64,000 nucleotides of DNA from Cryptomeria japonica (taxonomy: Eukaryota; Streptophyta; Pinopsida; Cupressales; Cupressaceae). The stretch lies in NCBI RefSeq assembly GCF_030272615.1, contig NC_081409.1, positions 472,558,573 through 472,622,572 on the forward strand, written 5' to 3'. Numbering within the stretch: position 1 is the stretch's first letter; the number at the start of each line of letters is the position of its first letter. Made by a program: the position numbers and the translations under genes. Positions 11,166 through 23,076 of this stretch are shown piece by piece. The notes below the pieces were generated by a model. The model did no database searches and had not been told where the DNA came from. It saw only the letters and a list, made by a program, of their open reading frames with translations.

Positions 11166-12084
11166 TGTTGGGTGAATATTTTATCACCAACACACCAATG
11201 ACAAAATATGCATTTCACACACAACTATATTAAGACAAAGTCTTTCCTCTCATCAAGGGGGAGGTTCCCTATTGGAATTTTGGGTATTTCAACAACTTAT
11301 AAAAACAAAATTCAGGTGTAAGCTTAGGGCATATAATTCTCTTTGTTCAGAATAAATTTAGTTTCCCTTCACTTGGTGATATTTCTTATAACTCAATAAA
11401 CTTAACAACTAAATAAAACTTCTTGACAAAGATTCTGAATATCTAGAAAATCATGTAAGCTCAAAGTCTTATGTGAGTGCAACTACTTTAATCACCACTA
11501 TTTCAACTTGAATCACAACTTGTAGCTCAAAGTCTCCAAGATGTGATCAATGATTTCTAAAACTACAAGTAATTGGTAGCAATACAAAGCTTCCTACGTA
11601 ATCACTTAACTATCAAAAGATTTCCCAAATATGTAGATAGCACAAAGTTTATTTTACATAATTAGTAAGCTCTTTCATTAGCATTCACAATTTCACCAAA
11701 AAGATTCAAGTGCATAAGAAGTGATTATGAGAAATAAACATAAGAATTATTCCAATCATAATCACAATCTTTAGCTCACTCAAAGTTGAGAACTAGCGGA
11801 TTGCTATCTTATTTCTCTTGAATCAATTTTTACATAAAAAAGACAGTCTTTGTTGAGACACAAATTTAGCAGAGTTTTGCTAAGAATAATAAAAAATAAA
11901 TATTTACAAATGAGGTCCTCCTTATATAGGAAAAGAAGTTGAGAAAAAGGTGGGCATAGTTGACTAATTCCACTGTACAGTCCCACTTGACTACAATTAC
12001 TACATAAAATGAAAAGTGCAACTACAAGAAAATTTGCAGTAACTAAGAATGCAACTACATGAAAAAATAGTGTCAATGGGGACA
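11166..12084 (-). repeat. 5' LTR of Gy1 (919 bp), shared with a second copy to its right
   Basis: On the plus strand it begins TGTTGGGTGAATATT and ends CAATGGGGACA, giving the usual TG...CA ends. Its last 206 bp match 1-205. The bases after it (12085-12221) match 206-340, which is the 3' internal end of the element, so this LTR is at once the 5' LTR of Gy1 and the 3' LTR of another copy. No coding sequence is seen in it. Confidence 0.85.
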
Positions 12085-12227
12085 CTTTATTCTTCTTTTT
12101 CCTCCTCATTGATCTTCTTGAATTCCTCTAACTGAGCCAAAACAGATTCCATCTCAGCTTTGTTAGGCATTGTGGTAGAGCTAGTAATAGCGCGAACTGT
12201 GAAAAATGCATCCCCAACAGAGTCAGC
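12085..12227 (-). pseudogene. Scrap of a second Gy1 copy: end of the extra ORF
   Basis: This stretch is about 90% identical by eye to 206-340, covering the polypurine tract and the last codons of the extra ORF, then loses similarity near 12200. It shows that a second element of the same family stood in tandem to the right and was later deleted down to this end. Confidence 0.75.
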
Positions 12228-12752
12228 TATTTTCATCGATTTCAGCATGGCCGAAATCATGATGAAGCCCTACGAAACTGGTCTATTTCGTACCTCACAT
12301 GCTTTGAGAAAGGCTAACCTACCTTGTCAATTAGTCACTTTTTGCGTTTTGTCTTTTCATTTTGTCATTTTTAAGTTAGTAGTTTTTTGTTGTTTTACCT
12401 GCAAATTGGACTTTAAAGTCCGACTTGCAGGTTGTTTTTGTGTTAGTCAGTTGTACATCAGACTTTAAAGTCCAACCTACAAATTACTTAAAACATGCTA
12501 ACATGCACATTAGAATTTAAAGTCCAATGTGCAACTGATTAACACGAAAACACCCTGCAGGTCAAACTTTAAAGTTAAATCTGCAGGTAAAACAAAAAAA
12601 AATTGCTAACTTAAAAATGACAAAATTAAAAGACAAAACTGAAAAAGAGACTAACCAAAGTGGTAGGCTAGCCCTTCTCAGAGCATGTGAGGTATGAAAT
12701 AGACCAGTTTCATAGGTCTACCTCATAATTTTGGCCACACTGAAATCGATGA
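12228..12752. repeat. 0.5-kb inverted repeat built from Gy1 palindrome-array sequence
   Basis: The left arm (about 12228-12440) is the reverse complement of the right arm (about 12540-12752). Landmarks: ATCGATTTCAG at about 12236 pairs with CTGAAATCGAT at about 12738, and GAAACTGGTCTATTTC pairs with GAAATAGACCAGTTTC. The right arm also matches 4940-5090 of Gy1 in direct orientation. Four GACTTTAAAGTC-type dyads lie in and around the loop. The arms have diverged by roughly 10-15% by eye. Confidence 0.8.
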
Positions 12753-15700
12753 CAATATACATCTTATAAACCATAAGGGTTAACACATAAATTTGCTCCA
12801 TAGAATCCATAGTCATCACGAAGAAAGATCCAAGTCCATGCATAAGAAGAACAACAACTAGAAGGGAAAAACCCCAATGGAAAAAAAATCCAACCACATG
12901 AACAATGTGGAACCTACAAGGAACCACCCCCTAAGCTAGGAGATGTCGCGAGGTCCCAACACACACACTAAACCTAGGTTGACACTTAAGAACAAAGGGA
13001 CAAACACCAAGGAAGACTTCCCTACACATAGACCATACACCAATGCAATCAACAACCAAAGTAACTCCCAAAGGCCGACACATCACCAAGACATAAATGC
13101 GAATGTAAAACATAAGGGAAACACATGCACAAGGGAGTGTCATCACATGTTGTACTAAACACAAGTCTCTCACCTAAGCGCATGCGAAGCCATCTCAACC
13201 TTTGAGAGACCAAGGGAGATTTTCATACTGTCTCCGTGACCTTCTCATGCTCATCCTAAAACATCCTCCCTAGGGCTAATTCATGAGGCACCATCAAATT
13301 ATTATCTTTTTTGTTACCTAACTACCCATTCCCATTCATTATTTAGTTATCACTTAATTAAAAACAAGGTAAAATCCCTTAGGATCAAGAGGTCTGGACT
13401 TCATGCATCCTTACAAGGAACCTCATGATAGTCCATCTCTCATGACCTCGGGTGTCGCAAAGGAGCCCACTCCCTTTACATGTACCCATAAACAACATTA
13501 CAAGAGACTCTAAGTTAAATAAGTAAATATGAAATAAGACATCATATAGTACCAACCCATGTATAGACACATGCTCAAGAAGATTTAAACATCAACATGT
13601 AGGAATGGACGAGCCTCTTGATTAAAAGAATACATAAACCAAGTTATAACACTACTGCAACCAAATTAAAGACAACCTAGCAAGATCTTCACACTTGTTG
13701 CCATAAAATCAGCAACATAAATAAATCAACTTCTCATGGCAAAACATCATGAGACAACTCAAAATAACATTATAATCTCACATTTGGACAGTGGCATCAA
13801 AACTGAAACTAAGCTCAATCTTAAATAACACATAAGAAAGATGACCTTTGGTACCATAATGTAGCATAACACATGACGTAAAAGTAACGTCCATAATAGA
13901 AGACAATAAAATAAGTTGGGGGCAACATTTACATTATGCTTGGCCCGTGCTATATCTCACGGGCTTCCCCCAAACATACTTGAACTTAATATTCCAACCT
14001 CTAAACTTGAACACAACCATTACATGGACCCATACACTCAGCAAAATAGAATTATCAAATAAAACACTACATTTACAATATTTGAATTACTAAGCACATA
14101 TTTTCCCAATACTACCTAGCACACTAATTACAGATGGCGAATGTATCAAACCCATCTAATGGGTGTTTAATTTAGCACACCCCATTCAAATATGGGCGAA
14201 TTCTGAAAAGTAGGCGATATTCTGCAAAATGGGTGGAATTAGAAAGCCATCCCAGCACCATAAAATTGTGGTGTTGTGTTGTACACCCACCATGACATGG
14301 GTGGTGCAGTGCACCCACCACGTCATTGGTGGTGGTGTTGCACCCACCATGTCATGGGTGGTGTATGCACCACCACGATATTGGTGGTGTAGTCCACCCA
14401 CCATGTCGTGGGTGGTGCTAGCACCACCATGAGATGGGTGGTGCTGCTACAGCCACCATGCCATGAGGAGGGTGCTATGCACCACCATGACATGGGTGGT
14501 GCAACAACATCCACCATGTCGTGGGTGGTGTTGTGTACCAAGCCCATGATATGGGCATAATAAACAACATGAAAAAATAAAAGAACAAGAAACAAGGGGG
14601 TGACATAACAGGCCAGCAACCCCAGCCAAATTATGGGTAATGTAGAATGAAATAAATCCCCTAAATAATAGAGGTTCTATGAACAAAATGACCAAGAATC
14701 TAGAATAATAGATAATCATCAAAATTGCTAGATACATGCAATAGAAAACCTAAACCTTACATTTGTTTTGATTCCAAATCATGAACATGGAAACTTTAAC
14801 AAATTGCATATTTTATATACAATGTTCTCACCCAACTACCATTAAAATAACAACACCTCCCATTAATTTGAATTTACATTACAAGACATAAACCCCATAG
14901 TCATAGAGAATACACACATGGTTTCAAATATGAAAAAAAAAGACATGAAAGAAAAAGGAAGAACAAAGACCAACCTCTTCCCTGAGTGATGGAAGAGAAA
15001 TATCTCATGAAGACCCTGCTCACAGCCTCTAGCAATCAACACAATTCCACTCCAAAACCAAGCTCTGATTGCAGACCAAAAAAAAACCCCAAATTCACTA
15101 AGTTGCAGAAGGAGATAATTGCAGAGAGAGCAAAACTGCTTTCACGGCAAGCATAAATCAACAAAGGAAAAATAATATAGCCCTAGTCTCTCAATTAGCC
15201 AATGGGAATATTTTATCTAAAATATTACCCACCTTCAACTTAGAAATATAATAAACTTATTTTTCCCATTATCTTTGATGGGATATTCAAATATCAATTA
15301 GAAATAAAAATACAAATAAAAGTACATTACTCTCATCAACGTAATACTAACCAAAATATTATTATAACATTATAATATAATAGATAGGGTAGTTATTTAA
15401 TATTTACCATTATTATCATTATTATTATTTTCAAAAATATTCAAAGTATCACTATTAATAAAAAATATTTAAATAATCAGACCCATAATAATTAAATAAA
15501 GATTAAAATCGTCAATAAATAAATAAGATCAATAAAGCGAAATAATTAAATAAACTGAATAAATCAAATCAACTAAAGACATTAATTACCAAATAAAATC
15601 TCAGAATTCTAAATAAATATTATTTTAAATGCAAATGCGAGAATAATTAAATAATCAAAAGTCGTTAAATATTACTTAATAATAATAAGAATGTCATTAT

Positions 15701-16665
15701 GACAATCATAGATTGATATTAAATAAGCACTCAATCACAATAAGTCATTTTCATAACTTGAATAAGTTAAACAATCGATTCATCACTATAATCAATAAAT
15801 CGCGATTAAATAGATTAAATAATTAATCTATTACTATAATCAATAAACCACAATTTAAATAAATTAAATAAACTAAATAATCAAACTCACCATGCCACAT
15901 ACTCACAAATCATGACGACTGACACGACATGGAGAAATTTGCCAAGACTGACGACGAGTACTCAATGACAACCTAGACCTAGAGTGTGGGTAGGGAACCA
16001 ATGACACCTTCGAACCATATATTTTCCATCGGGAAGAGACACACTCACACCTGTAAAGCCAGGGGAGCTCACACCCGGTTTCCCAGGAGGAATGAGTGTC
16101 TTAGTACCTGCAACGACAACAAAGATATATGTGCATATATATATATATACATAACAAGCAAGTGGGAGAATGTTGCAACAACACATCCGCTTGCCATGAG
16201 TGATGTGATGTTGATTCACCATGAAGACAGTCAAATAGTATCCATACAGTGAAACATATAACTCATGAGCATTGCATCACAAGAAAATCAAAACTAGGGT
16301 TAGTATGTCCATTAAAAAATGAGGCATAATCTATAGAATCTATGAAAGCACATGATAATCAAAATGCTATTACTATCCATCTATTCATCAATGATGATAT
16401 AATACATTTAGTGATTAATGTCATAATAAACATCTAACCATGTAGAAATCATAACTAATCATGAGCATAGTCAATAACGTCAATTAGTGTAAGATCATGT
16501 AATGTCTATCATCAAAATCATCAACTAAGAAATGTAAATAGTCATAATCAATATACATGCATCACATAAGTCAAATCATATCTATCATATCCATCACACA
16601 AAAATAAAGGTCTGATCAAGTCAATCCAAAATGAAACAAGAGTCTACTCAAGAGTGGGCACTACA
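12750..16665 (-). mobile_element. Family A, copy A: non-coding LTR-like element, left end missing
   Basis: It is the reverse complement of 27566 to about 31000. Matching landmarks include the start (minus strand TGTAGTGCCCACTCTTGAG at 16665 downward versus TGTAGTGTCCAC at 27566), the CGCAAAGGAGCCCACTCCC segment (13450s) and the region around 12850. Similarity stops at about 12750, where Gy1-derived sequence begins. No retroelement protein was found in any frame; open stretches here lack motifs and do not persist between copies. A PBS-like string (ATCAGAGCTTGG on the minus strand, about 15060) would suggest an LTR boundary inside it, but the match is weak and is not kept in A'. Confidence 0.75.
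14270..14545. repeat. Array of about nine palindromes of the type CACCCACCATG/CATGGGTGGTG
   Basis: Dyads with half-site CACCCACCATG and its reverse complement recur every 30-33 bp, with variants such as CACCACGATATTGGTGGTG. They create long Thr/Pro/His-rich pseudo-reading frames on both strands that are not genes. The array is inside family-A copy A and has no counterpart at the matching place in A' (about 29000-29340). Confidence 0.85.
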
Positions 16666-17139
16666 TCAATCTTAACGATGTAAATAGTGATATCAGTAAT
16701 GAGCTATAAGTGTATTATTAGAGAATGGTGTCAAAAGGGGTATCTAAATCATTTTTGGTTTAAAATGCCAATGTGATGATAAAAACAAATCACTCATAAA
16801 GTTATTTTTAAAAATGATTTAAAAGTAAATTACAAAGGGCAATTATCAAAGATGACAAATATTCAAACTTGATAGGCTCCAAGTGAATAGATATTTTAAA
16901 TAAAAATATGTATCCCCACCATCTTAATATATTCTACCACTGTTCCTCCAAATAGAACTCAAGAAACCATAAATTAGTTGTGGGAATGAGAGAAAATATG
17001 GGAAAGTGGAAACAAATTTAAAACTTTGATAAAATATGTGTCCCACTTACCTGCAAAGAGATTAAAGAAATGTGAAGAAAGTGCTACAGGAAAGAGGGGA
17101 TGCCATCACTATCCTGCAAGAATTCAAGGGCCTAACCTT
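16666..17139. other. Spacer with no recognisable feature
   Basis: AT-rich single-copy-looking sequence between the end of element A and the first PPR-like codons. I see no reading frame or repeat. Confidence 0.5.
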
Positions 17140-18637
17140 AAATGAGGTTCAGGTATGTGGGAGGGAATATGATAGTTTGGAGGGCCACTCCAAAGAAATG
17201 GTGTTTCATGGATTGTGATGATTGTGATAAATGCACATAATAGATATGTTGACATGGATCCATTAGAAATGCGCCAGAAGATATGCATGCAAATTGTTTT
17301 ACCAATTGGTTTCAAGTAGAATTTTATTTCATAGAATGCAATGGCAACTGTGTGATATGCATAGAATCTATGCATTACATTTGAAACACATGCTTGTGGG
17401 TATGGGGACAGCCAAAAAATGAACCCTAAAATTTGTATTGTCTGCATTAAAATGACTTAGATATACTTCTCACTATTTTGACAAGCCACCTCAAAGAGAT
17501 GCCACCTTAAGAAATATGATAACTATAAGTTGTGTAAATAAGGGAATTGATGAAAAGGATTTCAAGAACTATCAAACAAATGCAATTGGTGTGTATAAAA
17601 ACCATAAAATTTTCTAGCATGCATCTTGCCTGTGCTGAATTAGGATCTTTAGAGAATTTTATGAATGTCCATGAAAGCATTAAGGATTTTATGCTGAAAA
17701 TCACAATTGCCTAATAGGTATAGCATGCAGTGATGTTGTCTTATGGAATGCAACAATGCACAATGTGCATAATATGGATTTGTTGAAAATACGACAGAAA
17801 ATTTGAATAAATGAAAACTATATAGCTACCTTCACCCTGCATACTCATTGTAGGTTGCAAATGTAGAATCACATATGGTACTTTGTTAGGTCAAATTGAG
17901 AGATATCTAAAATAAGCCATTACTAATAAAAATCTTGTCATAACTAGTATTACTCTTGTTAGTGGAATTTGTTCCTTCATAACACTCTAGTTATTGGAAA
18001 CTGTTGAAGAATTATGGGCATACATCAAAGGCACCAATAATAGAAAATCTTATCAGATGTTATAGTTGCAACTGTTTCGGTAGACATAATGAAGAATATG
18101 CAAGTTAAGACAAGGCATGTGCATATTTATCATGGTGAGCCATGGTTGAAGGAGTTGCACATGATATATTTGTTGAAGGAACTTCAAACACTTCAAAGAA
18201 TATACAATTGATAGGTATAAAGATAAAATTCATTACCTTCAACATCCTTATTTCCTACATCAAAACTGGGATTTGTGGAATAGTGTATGAACATTTTTCA
18301 AAGAACGAAAGAATGTAAACACTAATATTATGGTTGCAATGGTTATAAATTGACACATAAAAGCGTAAGAATACACAAGGCATATGGAATGTGTGAAAAA
18401 AGTGCCTCAAAGAAATGCAATCTCTTGGAATGTAATGATGATAAGATATTTATGAAATAAATTTATTAACAATGTTTTGGAGGCTTTGAGAAAATGCTTT
18501 AGGTTATGTCATGGTTGTAATGACATTTGCTAAAGAGAAAGCCATAGAGACTCATCTGTATTTCACAAGGACTTGATGGGGTGCAGTTAATACTGTATTC
18601 TATGTTGCAATTATTAAGTGTGAAGATTCATATTTGT
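17140..18637 (+). pseudogene. PPR protein pseudogene, first part
   Basis: PPR proteins bind organelle RNA in plants. Despite stops and frameshifts, typical phrases remain. About 17197-17230 encodes NGVSWIVMI. 17583-17711 encodes 43 codons including FSSMHLACAELGSLE and VHESIKDFMLK, followed by SDVVLWNA. 18402-18440 encodes VPQRNAISWNVMM. These are the MPxRNxxSWNxMI and LxACAxLGSLExGxxxH signatures of land-plant PLS-type PPR proteins. The frame is interrupted many times, so it is long dead. It is cut at about 18638 by an LTR-like insertion and resumes near 21560. Confidence 0.7.
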
Positions 18638-21500
18638 TTATGTTGGAACACGATGAGCCAATGAGAGGGGGGGTGAATTAGTGGTTATCGATAAATCTTT
18701 TTACCATATAAAATATCTAAGCATTAATAACTTCAATCACAAGACCATGAGCAGAGATATCAAACACATGAGCACACACACATAAGAGGCACATTGCATA
18801 ACATCATATGTATGAGGAAAACCCATGGTGGGGAAAAAACTCAGTGAGAAATGTTGTTGGAGTCTACTGCTCCAATCCAGCCTCATAATAAAAACACTAG
18901 TTACAACTTTTATGGGCACTAACCCAAGGAGCATCAACCCCTAACTCTGAGCACCCACTTAGATGATTACAATCAGTATATATTGAATACAGTTTAAGTA
19001 CCTTGTTACAGATGATATTTTGTAACACCTTACTAATTTCCTCTTGTCTTGCTTCTCTCTGCACTCTGGTCTTAGTTATGCTCTCTGCTTTTTGTTGTAC
19101 TCTATTCTTAGCTCTCTATTCTACCCTACTCTATACAATTTTGGTTAATGTTTCTTTCTATTTATTTGTCTCATCTTTTCTCTATCCTTTTGTAGTGCTT
19201 CTTCAACTACACACATATCAGCTCAGCTGCTACTACACATTACACACCACCACTCTATACTTGTCTTCTTTTGTCTATGTTTATCACATACATACCCCCC
19301 TCTAGTTAGATGAAATTCACTTCTCTACACACTTGAATTCCTTACCTTCCCCTTCATTAAGTTGGTCTAGTCTTAACTCATCACAAACCATGCAAGATCT
19401 ATTTTCCTCGTTGTCATATCATATGAGCTGTACAATTTTCTATGTAGCTTATAGATCAACCATTCAGTTGGTTTACCTCTTTCCAGCAAGCTACTAAAAT
19501 TCCCAGATGCGCTAAACTACATTCTTCAACTACTTTGAATTTGAGCCATTGATTTGATGGATTCAACCCTTCATTATTGGTATCATGGCAATTCCACATG
19601 CCACATCATCAACCACTTCTACCACATGTTCACAATCTGTCTCAATAGCACGCCTGCATTCCTACCAAGAGCTGAAGTTCAAATGTACATCTGATAGATC
19701 AGGTAGATTAGATCTTCTACATCTGCTCCATAGATTTTCTGCCCATCATCATTTATTGCAACAACTTCCTTCTTCAGTTCAAACATTGAGTTTATATTAC
19801 TATCTTTAGTAATCTTAACCTGATTCTAGCTTGGACATCTTGTCGACTGAGGATCTTCTAATGTTCTCAAGTTGCTCACCTGTTTGATATTGGATTTCCA
19901 TTAATAAACTCACCGACTACTTGCCCTAACAGCTTTGTTTGACTGTCAACACCTTGTCCAACATTCTGCATTTCTATTTGACCACCTGGAGCATGCATGT
20001 CATCACAATCGATGTCCAAATCAGATGGTCAAGGTCGATCATTCACCACATAGTACTCTATATTTGTAGGCATGCAATGTATCCTCAAGGTCTTCTTAAT
20101 CTCCTCAATCTGCATCCATGTCACTTGATAAAACCAGGTCAAACATTCGTGTGGACAATCAGGTGGCTTTGATTAGTCAAACTTCGTGCTATGGATAACC
20201 TTCATGTTATGCAGACATATCACACCTATCAGGTTAAGTATAAATGCTTATGTTGATCTGTTAGTTTTTTTGGATTCCTCTTTTCTCGTATTCATCAGCA
20301 TGATTATCCCGAAGTCGCATTGCTCAAAGCTCCATCGGTATAGTTTTAACTGTCGACCGAACCTTGAAGTGTTATCCTGATAGTTATCAGTTACTTCGAT
20401 CATTCACCTCAACTTGCCATCCTTATCAGCATGACTTACCTTGATGTAACACCTTGTCCCTTCATCGACATAACAATTACTATTAGGAATACTTCTACCA
20501 TTTAATCCACCTTTGTAACCTATCTCGATCACCTTGCGATGTCTTTTTTTTTTTTTGCATCGGCATGAGTTACACTGATGGAAAACTCACCTTTTATTTT
20601 TTCTATCTCCATATGTTATACCAAGCCATATTCTCCATGTTGACTGACCATATCGACATAGGTTACACCAATTTGGTAGACTTCAAGCCAAACGAACACT
20701 CATCGGGATGACCACAACTATCAATACAGGGAAAACTTGTGAAAATGATAGAACAAGTTACTCCAATGACATACTATCTTCCTCCCTTCATCGACATAAC
20801 TATCTTGAAAGTGCAAATTTGTTGTAACAGGGTACATCGGCATAGGTATTTTGATAAGAAAAATCCATGGTGATAAACTACATCAGAATACGCTACTCTG
20901 AACTAATAAACTTCACACCAATCACCCACTCATCAGAATAGTCATAACTATCGGTATAGGAAAAACATGCTAAATCAATTGAACAAGTTAATTTGATGAC
21001 ATATCATTTGCTCACCCTTCATTGACATAGCTATCCCAAAACTCAACTTCCATGATGATAAGCTTCATCGGCATAGGGCACCTTGAAGCATGTACCCATT
21101 AGAATGATTAACACTATCAAATTAACATTTAAGCCCTAATCCGTCAATACAACCTTATTACAATGACTCAATCCTAAGAAAACATCATCGTAGAAATTCT
21201 GAAATCAAACTCCAATGACCTCCTCAATATCAGCATATGTTATTCTAATGATCAAACTCCATAGTGGTAAACTGCATAGGGATAGATTATACCGATGAGA
21301 ACCTCCATCAAGATAGTTTACACTAGTGGCATAGTGGTAATTCTCTATTGCACATTCAATAGTTACTCTGATAGGCATCCTCAGTCAGTTGGTTGATATA
21401 TCTATTCCGATATAGTGATTGTGAGAGTAGTTTACACTATCGACATTACTACATCAATGAGAACTTCAATACCAATAGTTTTCATATGCCAAGCTAGATT
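18638..21500 (-). mobile_element. Non-coding LTR-like insertion (probable solo LTR, copia-type) in the PPR pseudogene
   Basis: It begins TGTTGGAACACGATGAGCC followed by AATGAGAGGGGGGGTGAAT, the same pattern that opens the Cop2 LTR on the plus strand (54293 and 59495: TGAGAGG...GGGTGAATCAGTT). It also shares the AAAACCCATGG-type stretch about 180 bp in. PPR-like sequence lies on both sides. No coding motif is present, so a solo LTR is the simplest reading. The right end is not resolved: I could not find a matching TG...CA end with a target duplication, and place it roughly between 21480 and 21560. Confidence 0.55.
20250..21480. repeat. Degenerate repeats of a CATCGGCATAG...TTACACCGATG motif
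   Basis: Variants of CATCGGCATAG, often followed 10-20 bp later by a TACACCGATGA-like half, recur about every 40-60 bp. Examples are near 20333, 20557, 20647, 20698, 20787, 20833, 20930, 21064, 21270 and 21308. Each unit is a loose inverted pair. They lie inside the LTR-like insertion and code for nothing. Confidence 0.6.
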
Positions 21501-21559
21501 TTAAATGTCAGAAATAATGTCGTATAATTTTGACATGATATTCAAGTAATATCACTAAA

Positions 21560-21985
21560 AAATATATATGGGAAAACAATTTTTCATATGTTATGGTTTT
21601 AATGCCCTATATATATTTATGCAAGATGTGGAAGTTACATAAGGCACGTGAATTATTTGAAACGATGCCTCAAAGAACTGTGTCTCATGACATGACATTA
21701 TTGCTAAGGCCAAAGTGCATGATATTTCATTTTAGAGAGAATTCTTCTTAAACTAGTGGTGGCATTTCTAAGAACAGTTGTATAAATGAAATCAGAAACA
21801 CAACATTTGCGCAAGTTCACCCTAATAAGCATGATCAGGCTGCAATTAAACCTCTATTCAATTTGTTTGTAGAATTTATGGATCAATTATAGATAGATGT
21901 TGAACATTGTGAAAATTTTGTTCATCTTCAAGAGATTCAAATACTTCAACAATTGTCATATATTCAGTCAACCTTTTTGGGTCAT
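21560..21985 (+). pseudogene. PPR protein pseudogene, second part
   Basis: After the insertion, 21641-21688 reads KARELFETMPQRTVSH, a standard PPR helix pair junction, preceded by a degraded YARCGK-like stretch (about 21610-21640). The rest, to about 21985, is a decayed tail with stops. It continues the gene fragment that stops at about 18637, on the same strand. The transposon-like element at 21988 follows directly. Confidence 0.65.
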
Positions 21986-21987
21986 CT

Positions 21988-23076
21988 CACAATAATGGTT
22001 CCCACTTTCACCGACGAAGGAAAAATGTGGATGGGGGAAAAAAATTCCGCGGGTGTTCGTTTGTACTATGGGTGTTCGAGCGAACTACCCTTTGGGGTTC
22101 AAGAAAACTCCCCACTTTGATCGTACATATGACATCACGGGGTTCGCTCAAACCCCCTTTTATTAATATTTTATAGGGTTTGCTCAAACCCCCCCGCCCC
22201 CCCTTCGAGCAAACCCCTTTTTAACCATTTTTTAATCATTATAAAATGAACATATGGGGTTCATTCGAACCTCCTTCATTCAAAGGGGTGTTCATTTGAA
22301 CCTCCTTTCTATGCTTCTCCACCCCAAACTCTTCAACTTTCTGCAAAATTTTTGGCCTTGAAACCTCTGGTTCAAGGCTCAAATGGAAGAATTTTGATAA
22401 CCCAAAAATATAGGATGGTAGTGCTTGAAGCAAGCTTTCCAACAACTATAATTTTATTACATTGTGAAATTATTATGATCTTGTTTTTTAAATTTTACAA
22501 AATATAGGTTTTTCATTGAAGATGAACTTCCTTGTTCAACGCATTGGGAAAAATAGTAAACTATTTCAAAAAATTCTGAAAAATATCTATGCCCTAGGTA
22601 TTGATGTCTTCTTTCTAACAAAAAAATAATATTGAATTTTGATATATATAGAATAAGTTATGTGTTCAACGTACACCTATGTCTAAAATATAATTAGTCA
22701 GAGTTCAAAACTTAGTAAAATGAAAAATATTCAACATATTACTATTAAACCAACTCCATGCCTTGGATATTGATGTTACAAACCAAAATTCAAAAGAATT
22801 GAGTTTTTATCATTTATAGAAAAAAATTCATACGTTTTGGGAGGCACATCACTCTTAAAAAATATTGTTTGCTGTAAAAAACTACTTTTCGAGGGAGATG
22901 AAAAATTGGAAAAAAATATATTTAAAATCTATAGACAAGATGTTATAGATCACTAATGTACTATCATCTTCAAATTCTTAATGGTTGAAAAGTTATAGGT
23001 GTCGGAAAGTGAATATTATTTTAAAAATGTTCATCTCGGTGTCAAAGTTGGCAAAAAAGTGGGAGCCATTATTGTG
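21988..23076. mobile_element. 1.1-kb non-autonomous element with terminal inverted repeats
   Basis: The left end reads CACAATAATGGTTCCCACTT. The right end, reverse-complemented, reads CACAATAATGGCTCCCACTT, so 19 of 20 bases match. Flanking triplets are TCT and ACT, not an exact duplication. The interior has no protein motif but contains several runs of GTTCG/CGAAC and AACCCC (22060-22320) in both orientations. The size and ends suggest a MITE-like DNA transposon. A CACTA-type family is possible from the CAC start and 3-bp flank, but this is not established. Confidence 0.6.

Larger units (their letters stand above)
1..12084 (-). mobile_element. Gy1: Ty3/gypsy LTR retrotransposon, decayed, 3' LTR cut by window edge
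   Basis: On the minus strand the order is 5' LTR (11166-12084), PBS, gag, protease, RNase H, RT, RNase H, integrase, palindrome array, extra ORF, 3' LTR (1-205, truncated). Positions 1-205 and 11879-12084 are near-identical, which defines the LTR. RT and integrase sequence resemble the Tat/Ogre branch of plant gypsy elements, and the PBS resembles the one used by that branch (family knowledge). All reading frames are broken by stops and frameshifts, so the copy is inactive. No target duplication can be read because the left end lies outside the window and the right LTR runs into a second copy. Confidence 0.88.

Noticed and set aside
14186-14737. Open frames rich in His, Thr, Pro and Trp on both strands
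   Set aside because: They are translations of the CACCCACCATG palindrome array; no domain, and not kept in the related copy A'.
15055-15080. PBS-like ATCAGAGCTTGG in family A copy A
   Set aside because: The TGGT start is not kept, the corresponding place in A' (about 28425) does not match, and no LTR end lies beside it. Retained only as a weak alternative.
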